From Sulfuritalea sp. (GTDB lineage Bacteria; Pseudomonadota; Gammaproteobacteria; Burkholderiales; Rhodocyclaceae), in assembly GCA_016708585.1 (NCBI GenBank), contig JADJFK010000014.1, positions 55,764 to 119,763 on the forward strand: a stretch of 64,000 nt of DNA, written 5' to 3'. The position numbers were made by a program, and so were the translations under genes. The notes under the pieces were generated by a model that worked only from the letters and a program-made list of their open reading frames with translations, was not told where the DNA came from and searched no databases. Within the stretch, counting starts at the first letter, position 1. Each line of letters opens with the position of its first letter. Positions 6,070 through 14,859 of this stretch are shown here, piece after piece.

Positions 6070-9000
6070 TGCTCCATCCCACGTTTCATTCGCCACTGCT
6101 TGACCAGGGCGTAGATGGCCGGGATGACCGCGAGCGTCAGTACCGTCGAAGAGATCATCCCGCCGACCATCGGTGCCGCAATGCGGCTCATGACTTCGGA
6201 GCCTGTCCCCGTGCCCCACATGATTGGCAGCAGGCCGGCCATGATCGCCACCACCGTCATCATTTTCGGGCGTACCCGTTCCACGGCGCCTTCCATGATG
6301 GCCTCGTAGAGATCGTGCACCGTTGGCGCCTGATTTTCCGCCTGGCGTTTGGCCTTCAACGCCTCCCAGGCATGATCGAGGTAAATCAGCATGATCACCC
6401 CTGTTTCCGCCGCAACCCCGGCCAAGGCGATGAAGCCCACGGCGACGGCGACGGACAGGTTATAACCGAGCAACCACATCAACCAGACCCCGCCGACCAA
6501 CGCAAACGGCACCGACAGCATGACAATCAGGGTTTCGGTCAGTCGCTTGAAGTTCAGGTAAAGCAGCAGAAAGATGATCAACAGCGTCACCGGGATGACA
6601 ATCTTCATTTTCTCGATGGCCCGTTCCATGTACTCGAACTGGCCGCTCCAGGTGACGTAGTAGCCGGGTGGGAACTTGACCTGTTCGGCGACCGCCTTCT
6701 TGGCGTCGGCCACGTAGCTACCAATGTCACGGTCGCGGATGTCGACATAAATGTAGGCAGAGAGCAAGGCGTTTTCGGTGCGGATGCTGGGCGCTCCCTT
6801 GGCGACGACAACCTTGGCCAATTGACCGAGCGGAATCATCGCCCCTTCCATGGTCGGGATCAGCACCTCGCGGGCAATTTGCTGCGGATCGGAGCGTAGT
6901 TCACGCGGATAGCGGATGGTGACGCCAAAACGTTCCCGTCCCTCGACCGTGGTTGTCACCATCTCACCGCCCAGCGCCGTGCCGATCACATCCTGCAAGT
7001 CGCCGACGGCCAACCCGTAGCGCGCCAGTTGCTCGCGATCCGGCTCGATATTGAGATAGAAGCCACCGGTGATGCGCTCGGCGAAGGCACTGGTCGTGCC
7101 GGGCACGGCCTTGACCACGGCCTCGATTTCCTTGGCCATTTTTTCCATCTCGACGAGATCCTTGCCGAAGACCTTGATGCCGACCGGCGTGCGGATGCCG
7201 GTAGACAGCATGTCGATACGCGCCTTGATCGGCATCGTCCAGGAATTGGCAACGCCGGGGAATTGCAGCGCCTTGTCGAGTTCGGCGATCAGCTTGTCTG
7301 TGGTCAGACCCGGGCGCCATTCGGATTCCGGCTTCAGATTGATCACCGTCTCGAACATCTCGGTTGGCGCCGGATCGGTTGCCGTGTTGGCGCGCCCAGC
7401 CTTGCCATAGACCGAAGCGACCTCCGGGAAGCTCTTGATGATCTTGTTTTGCGTCTGCATCAACTCGGCAGCCTTGGTGATCGACATGCCAGGCAGCGAA
7501 GCGGGCATGTAGAGCAGCGTGCCCTCGTTGAGCGTCGGCATGAACTCCGAGCCGAGTTGAGAGGCTGGGTAAATCGAGGCCACCAAGGCGACGACGGCAG
7601 CAACGATGGTCATTTTCTTCCAGCGCATGACGCCGGCGATGATCGGCCGATAGGCCCAGATCAGGAAACGATTCACCGGATTTTTCGCTTCCGGCATGAC
7701 CTTGCCTCGGATGAAAAGCATCATCAGGACTGGCACCAGCGTCACCGAAAGCAGCGCGGCGCCGGCCATCGAGAAGGTCTTGGTGAAGGCGAGCGGCGAG
7801 AACAGCCGTCCCTCCTGCCCTTCCAGGGCGAACACCGGGAGGAAGGAGACGGTGATGATGAGCAGCGAGAAGAACAGCGCCGGCCCGACCTCCTTGCAGG
7901 CAGCGAGCATGGCGTCGGCGCGCTCGGCGGTGGTGTGTTCCTCGGGCAGGCGCTCCAGGTGCTTATGGGCGTTCTCGATCATCACGATGGCGGCGTCGAT
8001 CATGGCGCCAATGGCGATGGCAATGCCTCCCAGGCTCATCAGATTGGAGTTCAGGCCCAGCGATCGCATGGCAATGAAAGCGATCAGCACGCCGACCGGC
8101 AACATCAGGATGGCGACCAGCGCGCTGCGCACGTGCATCAGGAAGACGATGCAGACCAGCGCGACGATGATCGCTTCCTCAATCAGCGTCCGTTTCAACG
8201 TATCGATGGCGCGGTGTATCAGTTCGGAACGGTCGTACACCGTCTCGACGGTGACGCCGGCCGGCAAGCCGCCGCTGATTTCGTCGATCTTGGCTTTCAG
8301 GTTATGGATGACCTCCAGCGCATTGGCGCCATAGCGCGCCATGGCGATGCCCGACACAACTTCGCCTTCACCGTTGAGTTCGGTCAGGCCGCGCCGTTCA
8401 TCAGGCACCAGTTCGACGCGAGCGATGTCGCGGATCAGCACTGGCGTGCCTTTGTCGCTTTTGACGACCAGCATTTCAAGGTCGCTTTTGCCGCGCAGGT
8501 AGCCCTTGCCGCGCACCATGTATTCGGTTTCGGCCATCTCGACGACGCGTCCGCCGACATCGCGGTTCGAGTCACGGATGACCTGCGCCACCTTCATCAG
8601 CGGGATACCGTAGGAACGCAGCTTGACCGGGTCGACCGTGACCTGATAGGTCTGCACGAAGCCGCCGATCGAGGCCACCTCGGCGACGCCATGGGCCTTG
8701 GTCAGTTGATAGCGGACGTACCAATCCTGAATGGTGCGCAGTTCGGCCAGGGTCTTGTCTTTGGCGAGCAAAGCGTACTGGTAAACCCAGCCGACGCCGG
8801 TGGCGTCCGGCCCAAGCGACGGCGTGACGCCACTCGGCATGCGACTGGAGGCGAAATTCAGATACTCAAGGACGCGCGAGCGCGCCCAGTAGATGTCGGT
8901 GCCATCCTCGAAAATGATGTACACGAAGGAGGCGCCGAAGAACGAAAAGCCGCGCACCACCTTTGATTTCGGCACCGACAGCATGGCTGTGGTGAGCGGA

Positions 9001-9200
9001 TAGGTGACCTGATCCTCGACGACCTGCGGCGCCTGGCCGGGATACTCGGTATAGACGATGACCTGCACGTCCGAGAGGTCAGGCAAGGCATCGATCGGCG
9101 TGCGCAATACGGCATAGATGCCGGCGACAGTGATGAATAGGGTGGCGAGCAAGACCAGGAAGCGGTTCCGGCCCGACCATTCGATGATATTGGCCAACAT
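6066..9200 (-). CDS. cusA: Cu(I)/Ag(I) RND efflux transporter, CusA/SilA type
   Basis: 1044 residues, the expected length for a heavy-metal RND pump of the inner membrane. The proton-relay helix reads GGIAIAIGAMIDAAIVMIEN (Asp402, Glu409), the signature of monovalent-cation (HME4) pumps. The three methionines that bind Cu(I) in E. coli CusA are all kept, in LLYMPASLPGM, PTEMFETV and RIDMLSTGI. It takes Cu(I) or Ag(I) from the periplasm or cytoplasm through the adaptor and outer-membrane channel encoded just upstream. The gene order cusF-cusC-cusB-cusA-cytochrome runs on one strand with overlaps or short gaps. Confidence 0.95.
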   Translation of the reverse strand: MLANIIEWSGRNRFLVLLATLFITVAGIYAVLRTPIDALPDLSDVQVIVYTEYPGQAPQVVEDQVTYPLTTAMLSVPKSKVVRGFSFFGASFVYIIFEDGTDIYWARSRVLEYLNFASSRMPSGVTPSLGPDATGVGWVYQYALLAKDKTLAELRTIQDWYVRYQLTKAHGVAEVASIGGFVQTYQVTVDPVKLRSYGIPLMKVAQVIRDSNRDVGGRVVEMAETEYMVRGKGYLRGKSDLEMLVVKSDKGTPVLIRDIARVELVPDERRGLTELNGEGEVVSGIAMARYGANALEVIHNLKAKIDEISGGLPAGVTVETVYDRSELIHRAIDTLKRTLIEEAIIVALVCIVFLMHVRSALVAILMLPVGVLIAFIAMRSLGLNSNLMSLGGIAIAIGAMIDAAIVMIENAHKHLERLPEEHTTAERADAMLAACKEVGPALFFSLLIITVSFLPVFALEGQEGRLFSPLAFTKTFSMAGAALLSVTLVPVLMMLFIRGKVMPEAKNPVNRFLIWAYRPIIAGVMRWKKMTIVAAVVALVASIYPASQLGSEFMPTLNEGTLLYMPASLPGMSITKAAELMQTQNKIIKSFPEVASVYGKAGRANTATDPAPTEMFETVINLKPESEWRPGLTTDKLIAELDKALQFPGVANSWTMPIKARIDMLSTGIRTPVGIKVFGKDLVEMEKMAKEIEAVVKAVPGTTSAFAERITGGFYLNIEPDREQLARYGLAVGDLQDVIGTALGGEMVTTTVEGRERFGVTIRYPRELRSDPQQIAREVLIPTMEGAMIPLGQLAKVVVAKGAPSIRTENALLSAYIYVDIRDRDIGSYVADAKKAVAEQVKFPPGYYVTWSGQFEYMERAIEKMKIVIPVTLLIIFLLLYLNFKRLTETLIVMLSVPFALVGGVWLMWLLGYNLSVAVAVGFIALAGVAAETGVIMLIYLDHAWEALKAKRQAENQAPTVHDLYEAIMEGAVERVRPKMMTVVAIMAGLLPIMWGTGTGSEVMSRIAAPMVGGMISSTVLTLAVIPAIYALVKQWRMKRGMEQ

Positions 9201-9224
9201 GGGGCGACTCTCCGTGGATCTCGG

Positions 9225-10853
9225 TCAGTGACCGGCGTGCGGGTTGGCGCCGGCGGCCGGCGTGCCGGCTCCCTGGTTTGCTGGCAGCGGCTTGACAGCC
9301 GTAATCACCCATTCGCCGGGCTGCCGCTCGACGAACTCGACGGCAACTTTGGCCCCCGGTTTCAGCCCTTGCAGCAGCGATGCGTTGGCGGCCTTGAACT
9401 CCATGGTCATGGCCGGCCATTTGAGGCTGGCGACCGGGCCGTGATTGAGACTGATCGCGCCGGCTACCGCGTCGATGCCCTCCACCGTACCTTCGGCCTG
9501 GTGGCTGGCTCCTTTGGCGGCTGCCTGTCCGGGCACTGCCGGCTTTCCTTCCGTTGGCGCGGCGCCGTGAGCGGCGTGGCCGAAACCGCCGATCGCTGCC
9601 TTGAGGTTGCTCTCGGCATCAATCAGGAAGTTGGCGGTGACCACCACCTGTTCGCCATCTTTGACACCCTCCAGCACTTCGACATGATTGTCGCTGCGGC
9701 CACCGAGCTTGATTTCGCGTGGCTCGAAGCGACCTTCGCCTTGCTGGATCAGCACGATCTGGCGGGCACCGCTGTCGATTACGGCGGAAGTCGGTACCGT
9801 GACCACCTGGCCTTTGGCACCCACCGGCAGTTCGACCTGGGCGAACATCGACGGCTTGAGCAGCAGCCCCGGATTGGCCAGTTCGATGCGAACCGGTACC
9901 GTGCGGGTCTGGGCGTTCAAGGTCGGATAGACATAGCTGATCGTGCCTTCGAAGGTCTTGTCCGGGTAGGCGTTGATCCTGACCTTGGCCTTGGCCCCAG
10001 TCCTGACTTGGCCGATGTCCTGCTCAAACACGTCGGCGACCACCCAGACGGCCGACAGGTCAGCCACTTGGTAAAGCGTCTCGCCCGGCATAAAACGCAT
10101 GCCCTGTAGCGCCTTCTTCTCGGTGACGATGCCGGAAACCGGCGAGCGGAAAGTCAGCGTGCGCCGCGCTTCGCCGGACTTGGCCAAGGCCTTGACCTGC
10201 TCCTCCGAAATATCCCAGTTCTTCAGGCGCAACAGGCTGGAATCGGCCAGTTGCTTCATGCCATCCCGCGCCTGTCCGCCAGCTTCCTTCAGCGATTCGA
10301 CACCTTGGGCGGCAATCGCGTATTCGCGCTGGGCGGAAACCAGTTCCGGGCTGTAGACCTCGAACAGCGGCTGCCCTTTGCCGACCGGCTGGCCGGTGAC
10401 ATTGACGTGCAGGCGCTCGACGTAGCCCTCGAATTTGGGAGAGATCGCATAGATGCGGCGCTCGTCCGGTTCGATACGGCCGGCGGCGCGGACCACCTTG
10501 TCGAGGACGCGCAATTGGGCGGCCTCCGTCCGCACGCCAAGTTTCTGCACCTTCTCGGTATTGATCTTGATCTGGTTGGCCGATGCCGGTTCGTCGTCCT
10601 GCTCTCCTTCATAGACCGCGATGTAATCCATCCCCATTGGATCTTTCTTGGGCACCGGCGAAGTGTCGGGCAGCCCCATCGGGTTACGGTAGAAGAGCAG
10701 CTTTTTTTCTTTCTTGGCCGGTTCGGCTGGGGCGCTGGCAACCTGTGCTGCATCGCCATGGGAAGCACCGCCACGTCCGCCCAGCCAGTAACCACTACCG
10801 GCTGCCACGGCAACCGCAATAACGCCGATGGTAAGTCCCGCACCCTTGTTCAT
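9225..10853 (-). CDS. cusB: CusB/SilB membrane-fusion protein with a C-terminal CusF domain
   Basis: 542 residues. An N-terminal membrane anchor (about 7-25) is followed by a heavy-metal-binding segment, YRNPMGLPDTSPVPKKDPMG, then the beta-barrel/lipoyl adaptor core (LTFRSPVSGIVTEKKALQGM). After about residue 470 comes a complete CusF-like domain, with NHGPVASLKWPAMTMEF supplying the His, Trp and two Met that bind Cu(I). A His-containing tail ends the protein (NPHAGH). This CusB-CusF fusion is known for SilB of Cupriavidus metallidurans. Its start overlaps the cusC stop. Confidence 0.94.
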   Translation of the reverse strand: MNKGAGLTIGVIAVAVAAGSGYWLGGRGGASHGDAAQVASAPAEPAKKEKKLLFYRNPMGLPDTSPVPKKDPMGMDYIAVYEGEQDDEPASANQIKINTEKVQKLGVRTEAAQLRVLDKVVRAAGRIEPDERRIYAISPKFEGYVERLHVNVTGQPVGKGQPLFEVYSPELVSAQREYAIAAQGVESLKEAGGQARDGMKQLADSSLLRLKNWDISEEQVKALAKSGEARRTLTFRSPVSGIVTEKKALQGMRFMPGETLYQVADLSAVWVVADVFEQDIGQVRTGAKAKVRINAYPDKTFEGTISYVYPTLNAQTRTVPVRIELANPGLLLKPSMFAQVELPVGAKGQVVTVPTSAVIDSGARQIVLIQQGEGRFEPREIKLGGRSDNHVEVLEGVKDGEQVVVTANFLIDAESNLKAAIGGFGHAAHGAAPTEGKPAVPGQAAAKGASHQAEGTVEGIDAVAGAISLNHGPVASLKWPAMTMEFKAANASLLQGLKPGAKVAVEFVERQPGEWVITAVKPLPANQGAGTPAAGANPHAGH

Positions 10854-12121
10854 ATATCTTCCCCTAAAAGACGTTCGATTTCGGCCAGACGCATCTGGGC
10901 GTCGACTTGGGCCTTAAGCTGGTTTTGTCTCGCCTGCCGGATTTGGCGCTGGGCATCGAGCAAGGTGGCGAAATCCACCTTGCCGGTCTCGTAGCCGGCC
11001 AGCGCCGCCTTGAAGGTCAGTTCGGCCTGCGGCAGCAGGCTGTTGGTCAGCAGGTTTTCCGTGCGACGGGCGGCTTCGATGCCGGACAAGGCCTCGGCCA
11101 GTTCGGCGGAGACCTGGTTGGTGGTGGCTTCCTTGCGCGAGCGGGCGGCATTGAGCATCGACTCGGATTCCCGCTCCTGCGACCGCCGCGAAGACTGTTG
11201 CAGCGGGATATTCAGTTCGAACATCAACTCCCATTCCTTGATGGAGTTCTGGTACTGGATGGGGGATACGCCGAACGTAAAGTCGGGATAGCGGTTTTTG
11301 TAGGTCAGGTCGCGAGATTTCTCGGCAGCCTTGATTTTCGATTCGTCGGCGAACAGTTGCGGGTTGCGGGTGCGCACGCGCTCTTCCAGCGTGGCGTAAT
11401 CCAGCGTCACCGGCGCCGGCAGCTTGCGCAACTGGGTTGGCACCTGCAACGGCGCATTGTTTGGGCGGGCCAGCAAGGCGTTCAGCCGGGCATGCAGGTG
11501 GTGCTGTTCGGTTTCCAAGGCAATCAACTCGTTGCGCATGTTGGTCTGCTCGACCTGGGCTCGGATGACATCCTGCTGTGCCGCCAGGCCGCCGGAATAG
11601 CGTACCTGGGCGACTTTTTCCAGGCGGGTCATCAGGTCGAGGATTTCCCGGGTCAATTGCTCATTGCGGTGCACGTAATAAAGCTGGGCGAAATTGACTT
11701 TGATCCGCCCGGCCACATCTGCCCAGGCGCCCAGCGCACGACCCTTGGCACCGTCGGCTTCAAGCTCTGCAATCTCGCGCTTCAGGTCGCGCTTGCCAAA
11801 CCAGGGAATGTCCTGCATCAGCAGGTAACGGGTGCTGCCGACGCGACTTGGGGAAAGCGTTGCGCTTTGTTCGCCCATCCGGGTGATGTCGCGCAATTCA
11901 GTACGGAATTTCGGGTCGGGCAAGGCACCGGCAGGCGTCACCCGCTCGCCCGACGCTTCGGCCTCGGCCTGCATCGCGGCGTACTCCGGATTGCGCGTCT
12001 TGGCGTAATTGATCAGGCTATCGACGTTCGCACCGAGGGCAGCCTCTTGGCCAAACACGGGTGCGCCAAAGGCGGTGCCAAGCGCCAGGATTAAAATGGG
12101 TAACGGCCTGAGTCGGCGCAT
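10850..12121 (-). CDS. cusC: TolC-family outer-membrane channel of the Cus system
   Basis: 423 residues with a signal peptide (about 1-24) and two TolC-like repeats rich in long helices, for example SGGLAAQQDVIRAQVEQTN and ALAGYETGKVDFATLLDAQR, the latter being the conserved end of the second repeat. It forms the outer-membrane and periplasmic tunnel for the CusBA pump. It has no lipobox cysteine, unlike E. coli CusC, so it should be a non-lipidated form. It overlaps cusB by four bases. Confidence 0.9.
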   Translation of the reverse strand: MRRLRPLPILILALGTAFGAPVFGQEAALGANVDSLINYAKTRNPEYAAMQAEAEASGERVTPAGALPDPKFRTELRDITRMGEQSATLSPSRVGSTRYLLMQDIPWFGKRDLKREIAELEADGAKGRALGAWADVAGRIKVNFAQLYYVHRNEQLTREILDLMTRLEKVAQVRYSGGLAAQQDVIRAQVEQTNMRNELIALETEQHHLHARLNALLARPNNAPLQVPTQLRKLPAPVTLDYATLEERVRTRNPQLFADESKIKAAEKSRDLTYKNRYPDFTFGVSPIQYQNSIKEWELMFELNIPLQQSSRRSQERESESMLNAARSRKEATTNQVSAELAEALSGIEAARRTENLLTNSLLPQAELTFKAALAGYETGKVDFATLLDAQRQIRQARQNQLKAQVDAQMRLAEIERLLGEDI

Positions 12122-12200
12122 GCGACCTCCCTGAAAGATCTATTTTGTGGAGCGTGCTGACAGCGAGATGGAATCACCCTCTCGCCGCCAGTCGATTTTG

Positions 12201-12545
12201 CTATTTGGCTGGTTCAAAATGGACGACGGTGATTGCACCATTCACGGTGTCGGCCATGAAGCGAATCTTATTGCCGGACTTCATTTGGTCCAACCAGGCG
12301 GCATTTGAAACCTTGAAGTCCATGGTCATCGCCGGCATGTTCAGGTTGGTCAGCGGGCCGTGCGACAAGGTCACCTTGCCGGCGGCCTTGTCCACTTTTT
12401 TGACCTGGCCGTCGACCATTTGCATTTCAGCGGACACGGGGGCCGGTGCAGCCATGGCATGGCTGGCATGGTCTCCTGCCGCCTGGACCGAAACGGCACC
12501 GAGGGATGCAAAGGCGATCAGGGAGGCGGTGATGAGTGTTTTCAT
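12201..12545 (-). CDS. cusF: CusF-like periplasmic copper chaperone with Met at the Trp position
   Basis: 114 residues: signal peptide (about 1-22), a His/Ala linker (DHASHAM), then the OB-fold CusF domain. In LSHGPLTNLNMPAMTMDF the His62, Met73 and Met75 ligands are kept, but the tryptophan that caps Cu(I) in E. coli CusF is Met70. Substitution to Met is known from mutant work to alter copper affinity, so this copy may bind more tightly. It delivers Cu(I)/Ag(I) to the CusCBA pump. It sits between the DUF411 gene and cusC. Confidence 0.9.
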   Translation of the reverse strand: MKTLITASLIAFASLGAVSVQAAGDHASHAMAAPAPVSAEMQMVDGQVKKVDKAAGKVTLSHGPLTNLNMPAMTMDFKVSNAAWLDQMKSGNKIRFMADTVNGAITVVHFEPAK

Positions 12546-12563
12546 GGGTTTCTCCTATTGGGA

Positions 12564-13004
12564 TCAATGTTTGGCAAAAATGCTGGTTTCACCGCCGGAC
12601 TGGACCAGCAGCGTGTTGTAGGGAACGGGTTTCGAACTTTCCATGCCTGGCGAACCGGGGGGCATCGAAGGCACCGCGATGCCAAGGGCTTTCGGCTTTT
12701 CCTTGAGCAGACGCTGGATGTCGCCAGCCGGCACATGGCCCTCGACCACATAACCGGCTACCTTGGCGGTATGGCAGGAGCCGAGGCGGTCTGGCATCCC
12801 CAGTCGCTTCCGGGTTGCCGGGACGTCCATGACATTGTGCGCGCGAACCTCGAAGCCCGCGTCCTTCAGGTGGTCAATCCACTTGCCGCAGCAATCGCAG
12901 TTCGGGCTCTTGTAGACATCGACCATTTCGCCTGCCGTTGCGACGGAGGAAAGGCCGGCACCGAAGGTTGTGATCAAGGCGAGAACAAGGACGGGGTTAC
13001 GCAT
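12564..13004 (-). CDS. DUF411 periplasmic copper protein, CopG-like
   Basis: 146 residues with a signal peptide (about 1-24). The DUF411 core is clear: VDVYKSPNCDCCGKWIDHL (thioredoxin-like fold with a C-x-C-C site) and GSCHTAKVAGYVVEGHVP (second Cys-His pair). A related protein, CopG, was shown to hold a cysteine-bridged copper cluster and to act in periplasmic copper redox handling. It is the first gene of the cus operon, 71 bases downstream of a perfect GATTACATTT-type palindrome. A second DUF411 gene lies at 25483. Confidence 0.9.
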   Translation of the reverse strand: MRNPVLVLALITTFGAGLSSVATAGEMVDVYKSPNCDCCGKWIDHLKDAGFEVRAHNVMDVPATRKRLGMPDRLGSCHTAKVAGYVVEGHVPAGDIQRLLKEKPKALGIAVPSMPPGSPGMESSKPVPYNTLLVQSGGETSIFAKH

Positions 13005-13073
13005 GGCGAGGCTCCTGTTTGAATCGAGTGGCGTCAGTATGGATAGCCAATGCCAACAATTAGCTGTCTCGTG

Positions 13074-13091
13074 GATTACATTTTTGTAATG
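13074..13091 (-). promoter_or_regulatory. CopR box of the cus operon
   Basis: ATTACA-TTTT-TGTAAT is a perfect 6-bp palindrome, 71 bases upstream of the DUF411 start on the minus strand. It has the form of copper two-component (CopR/CusR) operators and shares GATTACATTT with three other places in the island. Confidence 0.75.
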
Positions 13092-13183
13092 TTGGCCACC
13101 CAGTGTTTGTGGGTTCCATGGTCATGGCTGCCATGGTCGTGACTGTCGGCCTTTTTGCTTTTGCCTACCCGCTTTTTCGGCAT
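13076..13183 (-). pseudogene. His-rich remnant or mini-gene cut by an IS element
   Basis: A frame of 35 codons starts MPKKRVGKSKKADSHDHG and ends HKHWVANITKM, with its stop inside the CopR box. Six His lie in a run of HDHGSHDHGTHKH. The frame stays open upstream into the end of the IS3 remnant (SHEAKPAAE), so it could be the tail of a longer gene truncated by that insertion. No ribosome site is seen before the ATG. It may be a decayed metal protein or a real His-rich peptide. Confidence 0.4.
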
Positions 13184-13208
13184 TTCGGCGGCCGGCTTTG
13201 CTTCGTGT

Positions 13209-13270
13209 GAGGTAGGCTGGAAAAGAGGGAGTCCGACGGATCGTGTAATTTGACGACTTGGAGAACACAG
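13209..13270 (+). repeat. IS-end repeat, first copy
   Basis: This 62-base stretch with AGTCCGACGGATCGTGTAAT is repeated in the same orientation at 17894-17955 with about eight differences. It is the left end of the IS3-family remnant. The two copies enclose sbp-cysTWA. Confidence 0.8.
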
Positions 13271-13708
13271 ATGGAACGGACACTGAAGGGGATTTACACG
13301 CCCGAGTTTCAGGCGGAGGCAGTCAAGTTGGTCGAGGCGACAGGCATGTCGGTAAGGAGAGCGGCGAAGCGGCTATCGATGCCGAAGAGCAGCCTGGATT
13401 GCGCTCATGCCTACCAGAAGCTCCTGCGGCAGTTCGGCATGCAAGCCATCAATGAGTCGCAAGGACAACTGTTGGGACAAAGCGCCGATGGAAAGCTGCT
13501 GGGGTTCTTTGAAGACTGAACTGGTGCATCACTGTCGCTTCGCGACCCGCGAGCAGGCCAAACGCGAGATCACGGAATACATCGAGATCTTCTACAACCA
13601 CATCCGAGAGCAGGCTCGACTCGGCCATCTGTCGCCCGCCGCTTTCAATCAGCAATACCATGCAATGCAGATGGCCGCTTAACCCGTCGGACTCTACGAT
13701 TTGCAACC
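13215..13708 (+). mobile_element. IS3-family insertion sequence with a large internal deletion
   Basis: Imperfect terminal repeats (left GGCTGGAAAAGAGGGAGTCC, right GGTTGCAAATCGTAGAGTCC read inwards) enclose 494 bases instead of the usual 1.2-1.4 kb. The beginning of OrfA (MERTLKGIYTPEFQAEAVKL, HTH of an IS3 protein) runs straight into the end of OrfB (PMESCWGSLKTELVHHCRF and EYIEIFYNHIREQARLG, with the last catalytic Glu of DDE). A further frame change occurs near 13455, so it cannot make a transposase. Confidence 0.85.
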
Positions 13709-13746
13709 GACCTCAATATCACCGGGTACGGTTGTGCAGACGAAGT

Positions 13747-13770
13747 GGGGCGGATTATGTCACCCGCCCC
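13747..13770 (-). terminator. GC-rich hairpin after cysA
   Basis: GGGGCGG and CCGCCCC form a 7-bp stem around a 10-base loop, 21 bases after the cysA stop on the minus strand. There is no T-run, so termination strength is doubtful. Confidence 0.4.
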
Positions 13771-13791
13771 GTTCGCCCGATTTGCCCCAGA

Positions 13792-14859
13792 TCAGAACAG
13801 GAAAGCCTGTTTTTCCGACGCAGCCGAAGGCTGATTGTCGGCCCCGAAGAACCGCAGCTGACGCGGCCGGAACCAGACCCCCTGGCCGACCGCCAGTTGC
13901 AGCGCCTCGTGGCGCTCGCGCGACAGTTCGACTTCGACGATTTCCCTTCCATGCAGTAACTCGATACGGACCACCGGTCCGATCGGATGCACATGCTGCA
14001 CAGTCGCCTCTAGGCTGCCTTCGGCAATCGAGTGGGTGATGTCGATATCGTGCGGCCGGACGAAGGCGGTGGCCCGCTCCGGCTTCTCGCGGCACTCGAC
14101 TTCGGCGTAACCTCCCTGCACCCGGCTATGGAAGACGTTCACGTTGCCGAGGAACTGGTACACGAAGGGCGAGGCGGGGCTGGAATACACCTCGTCCGGC
14201 GAGCCGATCTGCTCGATCTTGCCGTGGTTCATGACCACCACGCGATCGGCGACTTCCAGCGCTTCTTCCTGGTCGTGGGTGACGAACACCGACGAGATGT
14301 GCATGTCGTCGTGCAGGCGGCGCAACCAGCGGCGCAGTTCCTTGCGCACCTTGGTATCAAGCGCGCCGAAGGGCTCGTCGAGCAGCAGCACCTTGGGCTC
14401 GACGGCGAGGGCACGAGCCAGTGCAATCCGCTGCCGTTGGCCACCGGAGAGTTGCGACGGATAACGATCTGCCAGCCAGTCGAGTTGCACGAGGCCGAGC
14501 AGCTCCATGACCCGGCGCTTGATCTCGGCATCGGACGGACGCTCCTTGCGCGGCTTGACGCGCAGGCCGAAGGCGACATTCTCGAATACCGTCATGTGGC
14601 GGAACAGCGCGTAATGCTGGAAGACGAAACCAACATTACGCTCGCGGGCGTGCAGGTGGTTCGCTTCGGCGCCGGAGAAGAGGATCTCGCCCTGATCGGC
14701 TGTCTCCATGCCGGCAATGATGCGCAGCAAGGTCGTCTTGCCGCAGCCGGACGGGCCGAGCAGCGCGACAAGCTCTCCGGTCGGGATGTCGAGGTTGATG
14801 TTGTCGAGCGCGACGAAATTGCCGAAGCGCTTGGAGATGTTGCGGATTTCGATGCTCAT
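13792..14859 (-). CDS. cysA: Sulfate/thiosulfate ABC transporter ATPase
   Basis: 355 residues from MSIEIRNISKRFG; the ATG overlaps the cysW stop (TAATG). Walker A is GPSGCGKTT (about 35-43), followed by the signature LSGGQRQRIALARAL, Walker B LLLDEPFGALD and the switch His in VFVTHDQEEALE. After about residue 240 a regulatory C-terminal domain follows (ATAFVRPHDIDI), as in CysA. It drives sulfate and thiosulfate import through CysTW, with Sbp as the binding protein. An in-frame extension further upstream lies inside cysW and is not a plausible start. Confidence 0.95.
   Translation of the reverse strand: MSIEIRNISKRFGNFVALDNINLDIPTGELVALLGPSGCGKTTLLRIIAGMETADQGEILFSGAEANHLHARERNVGFVFQHYALFRHMTVFENVAFGLRVKPRKERPSDAEIKRRVMELLGLVQLDWLADRYPSQLSGGQRQRIALARALAVEPKVLLLDEPFGALDTKVRKELRRWLRRLHDDMHISSVFVTHDQEEALEVADRVVVMNHGKIEQIGSPDEVYSSPASPFVYQFLGNVNVFHSRVQGGYAEVECREKPERATAFVRPHDIDITHSIAEGSLEATVQHVHPIGPVVRIELLHGREIVEVELSRERHEALQLAVGQGVWFRPRQLRFFGADNQPSAASEKQAFLF

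Noticed and set aside
5823..6899. 358-codon plus-strand frame
   Set aside because: Opposite the 3' end of cusA and the cytochrome gene; no start signal and low-complexity composition.
7029..8966. 645-codon plus-strand frame opposite cusA
   Set aside because: It is an antisense shadow of a GC-rich RND gene; its translation is rich in His, Asp, Arg and Gln without any domain, and cusA is well supported on the other strand.
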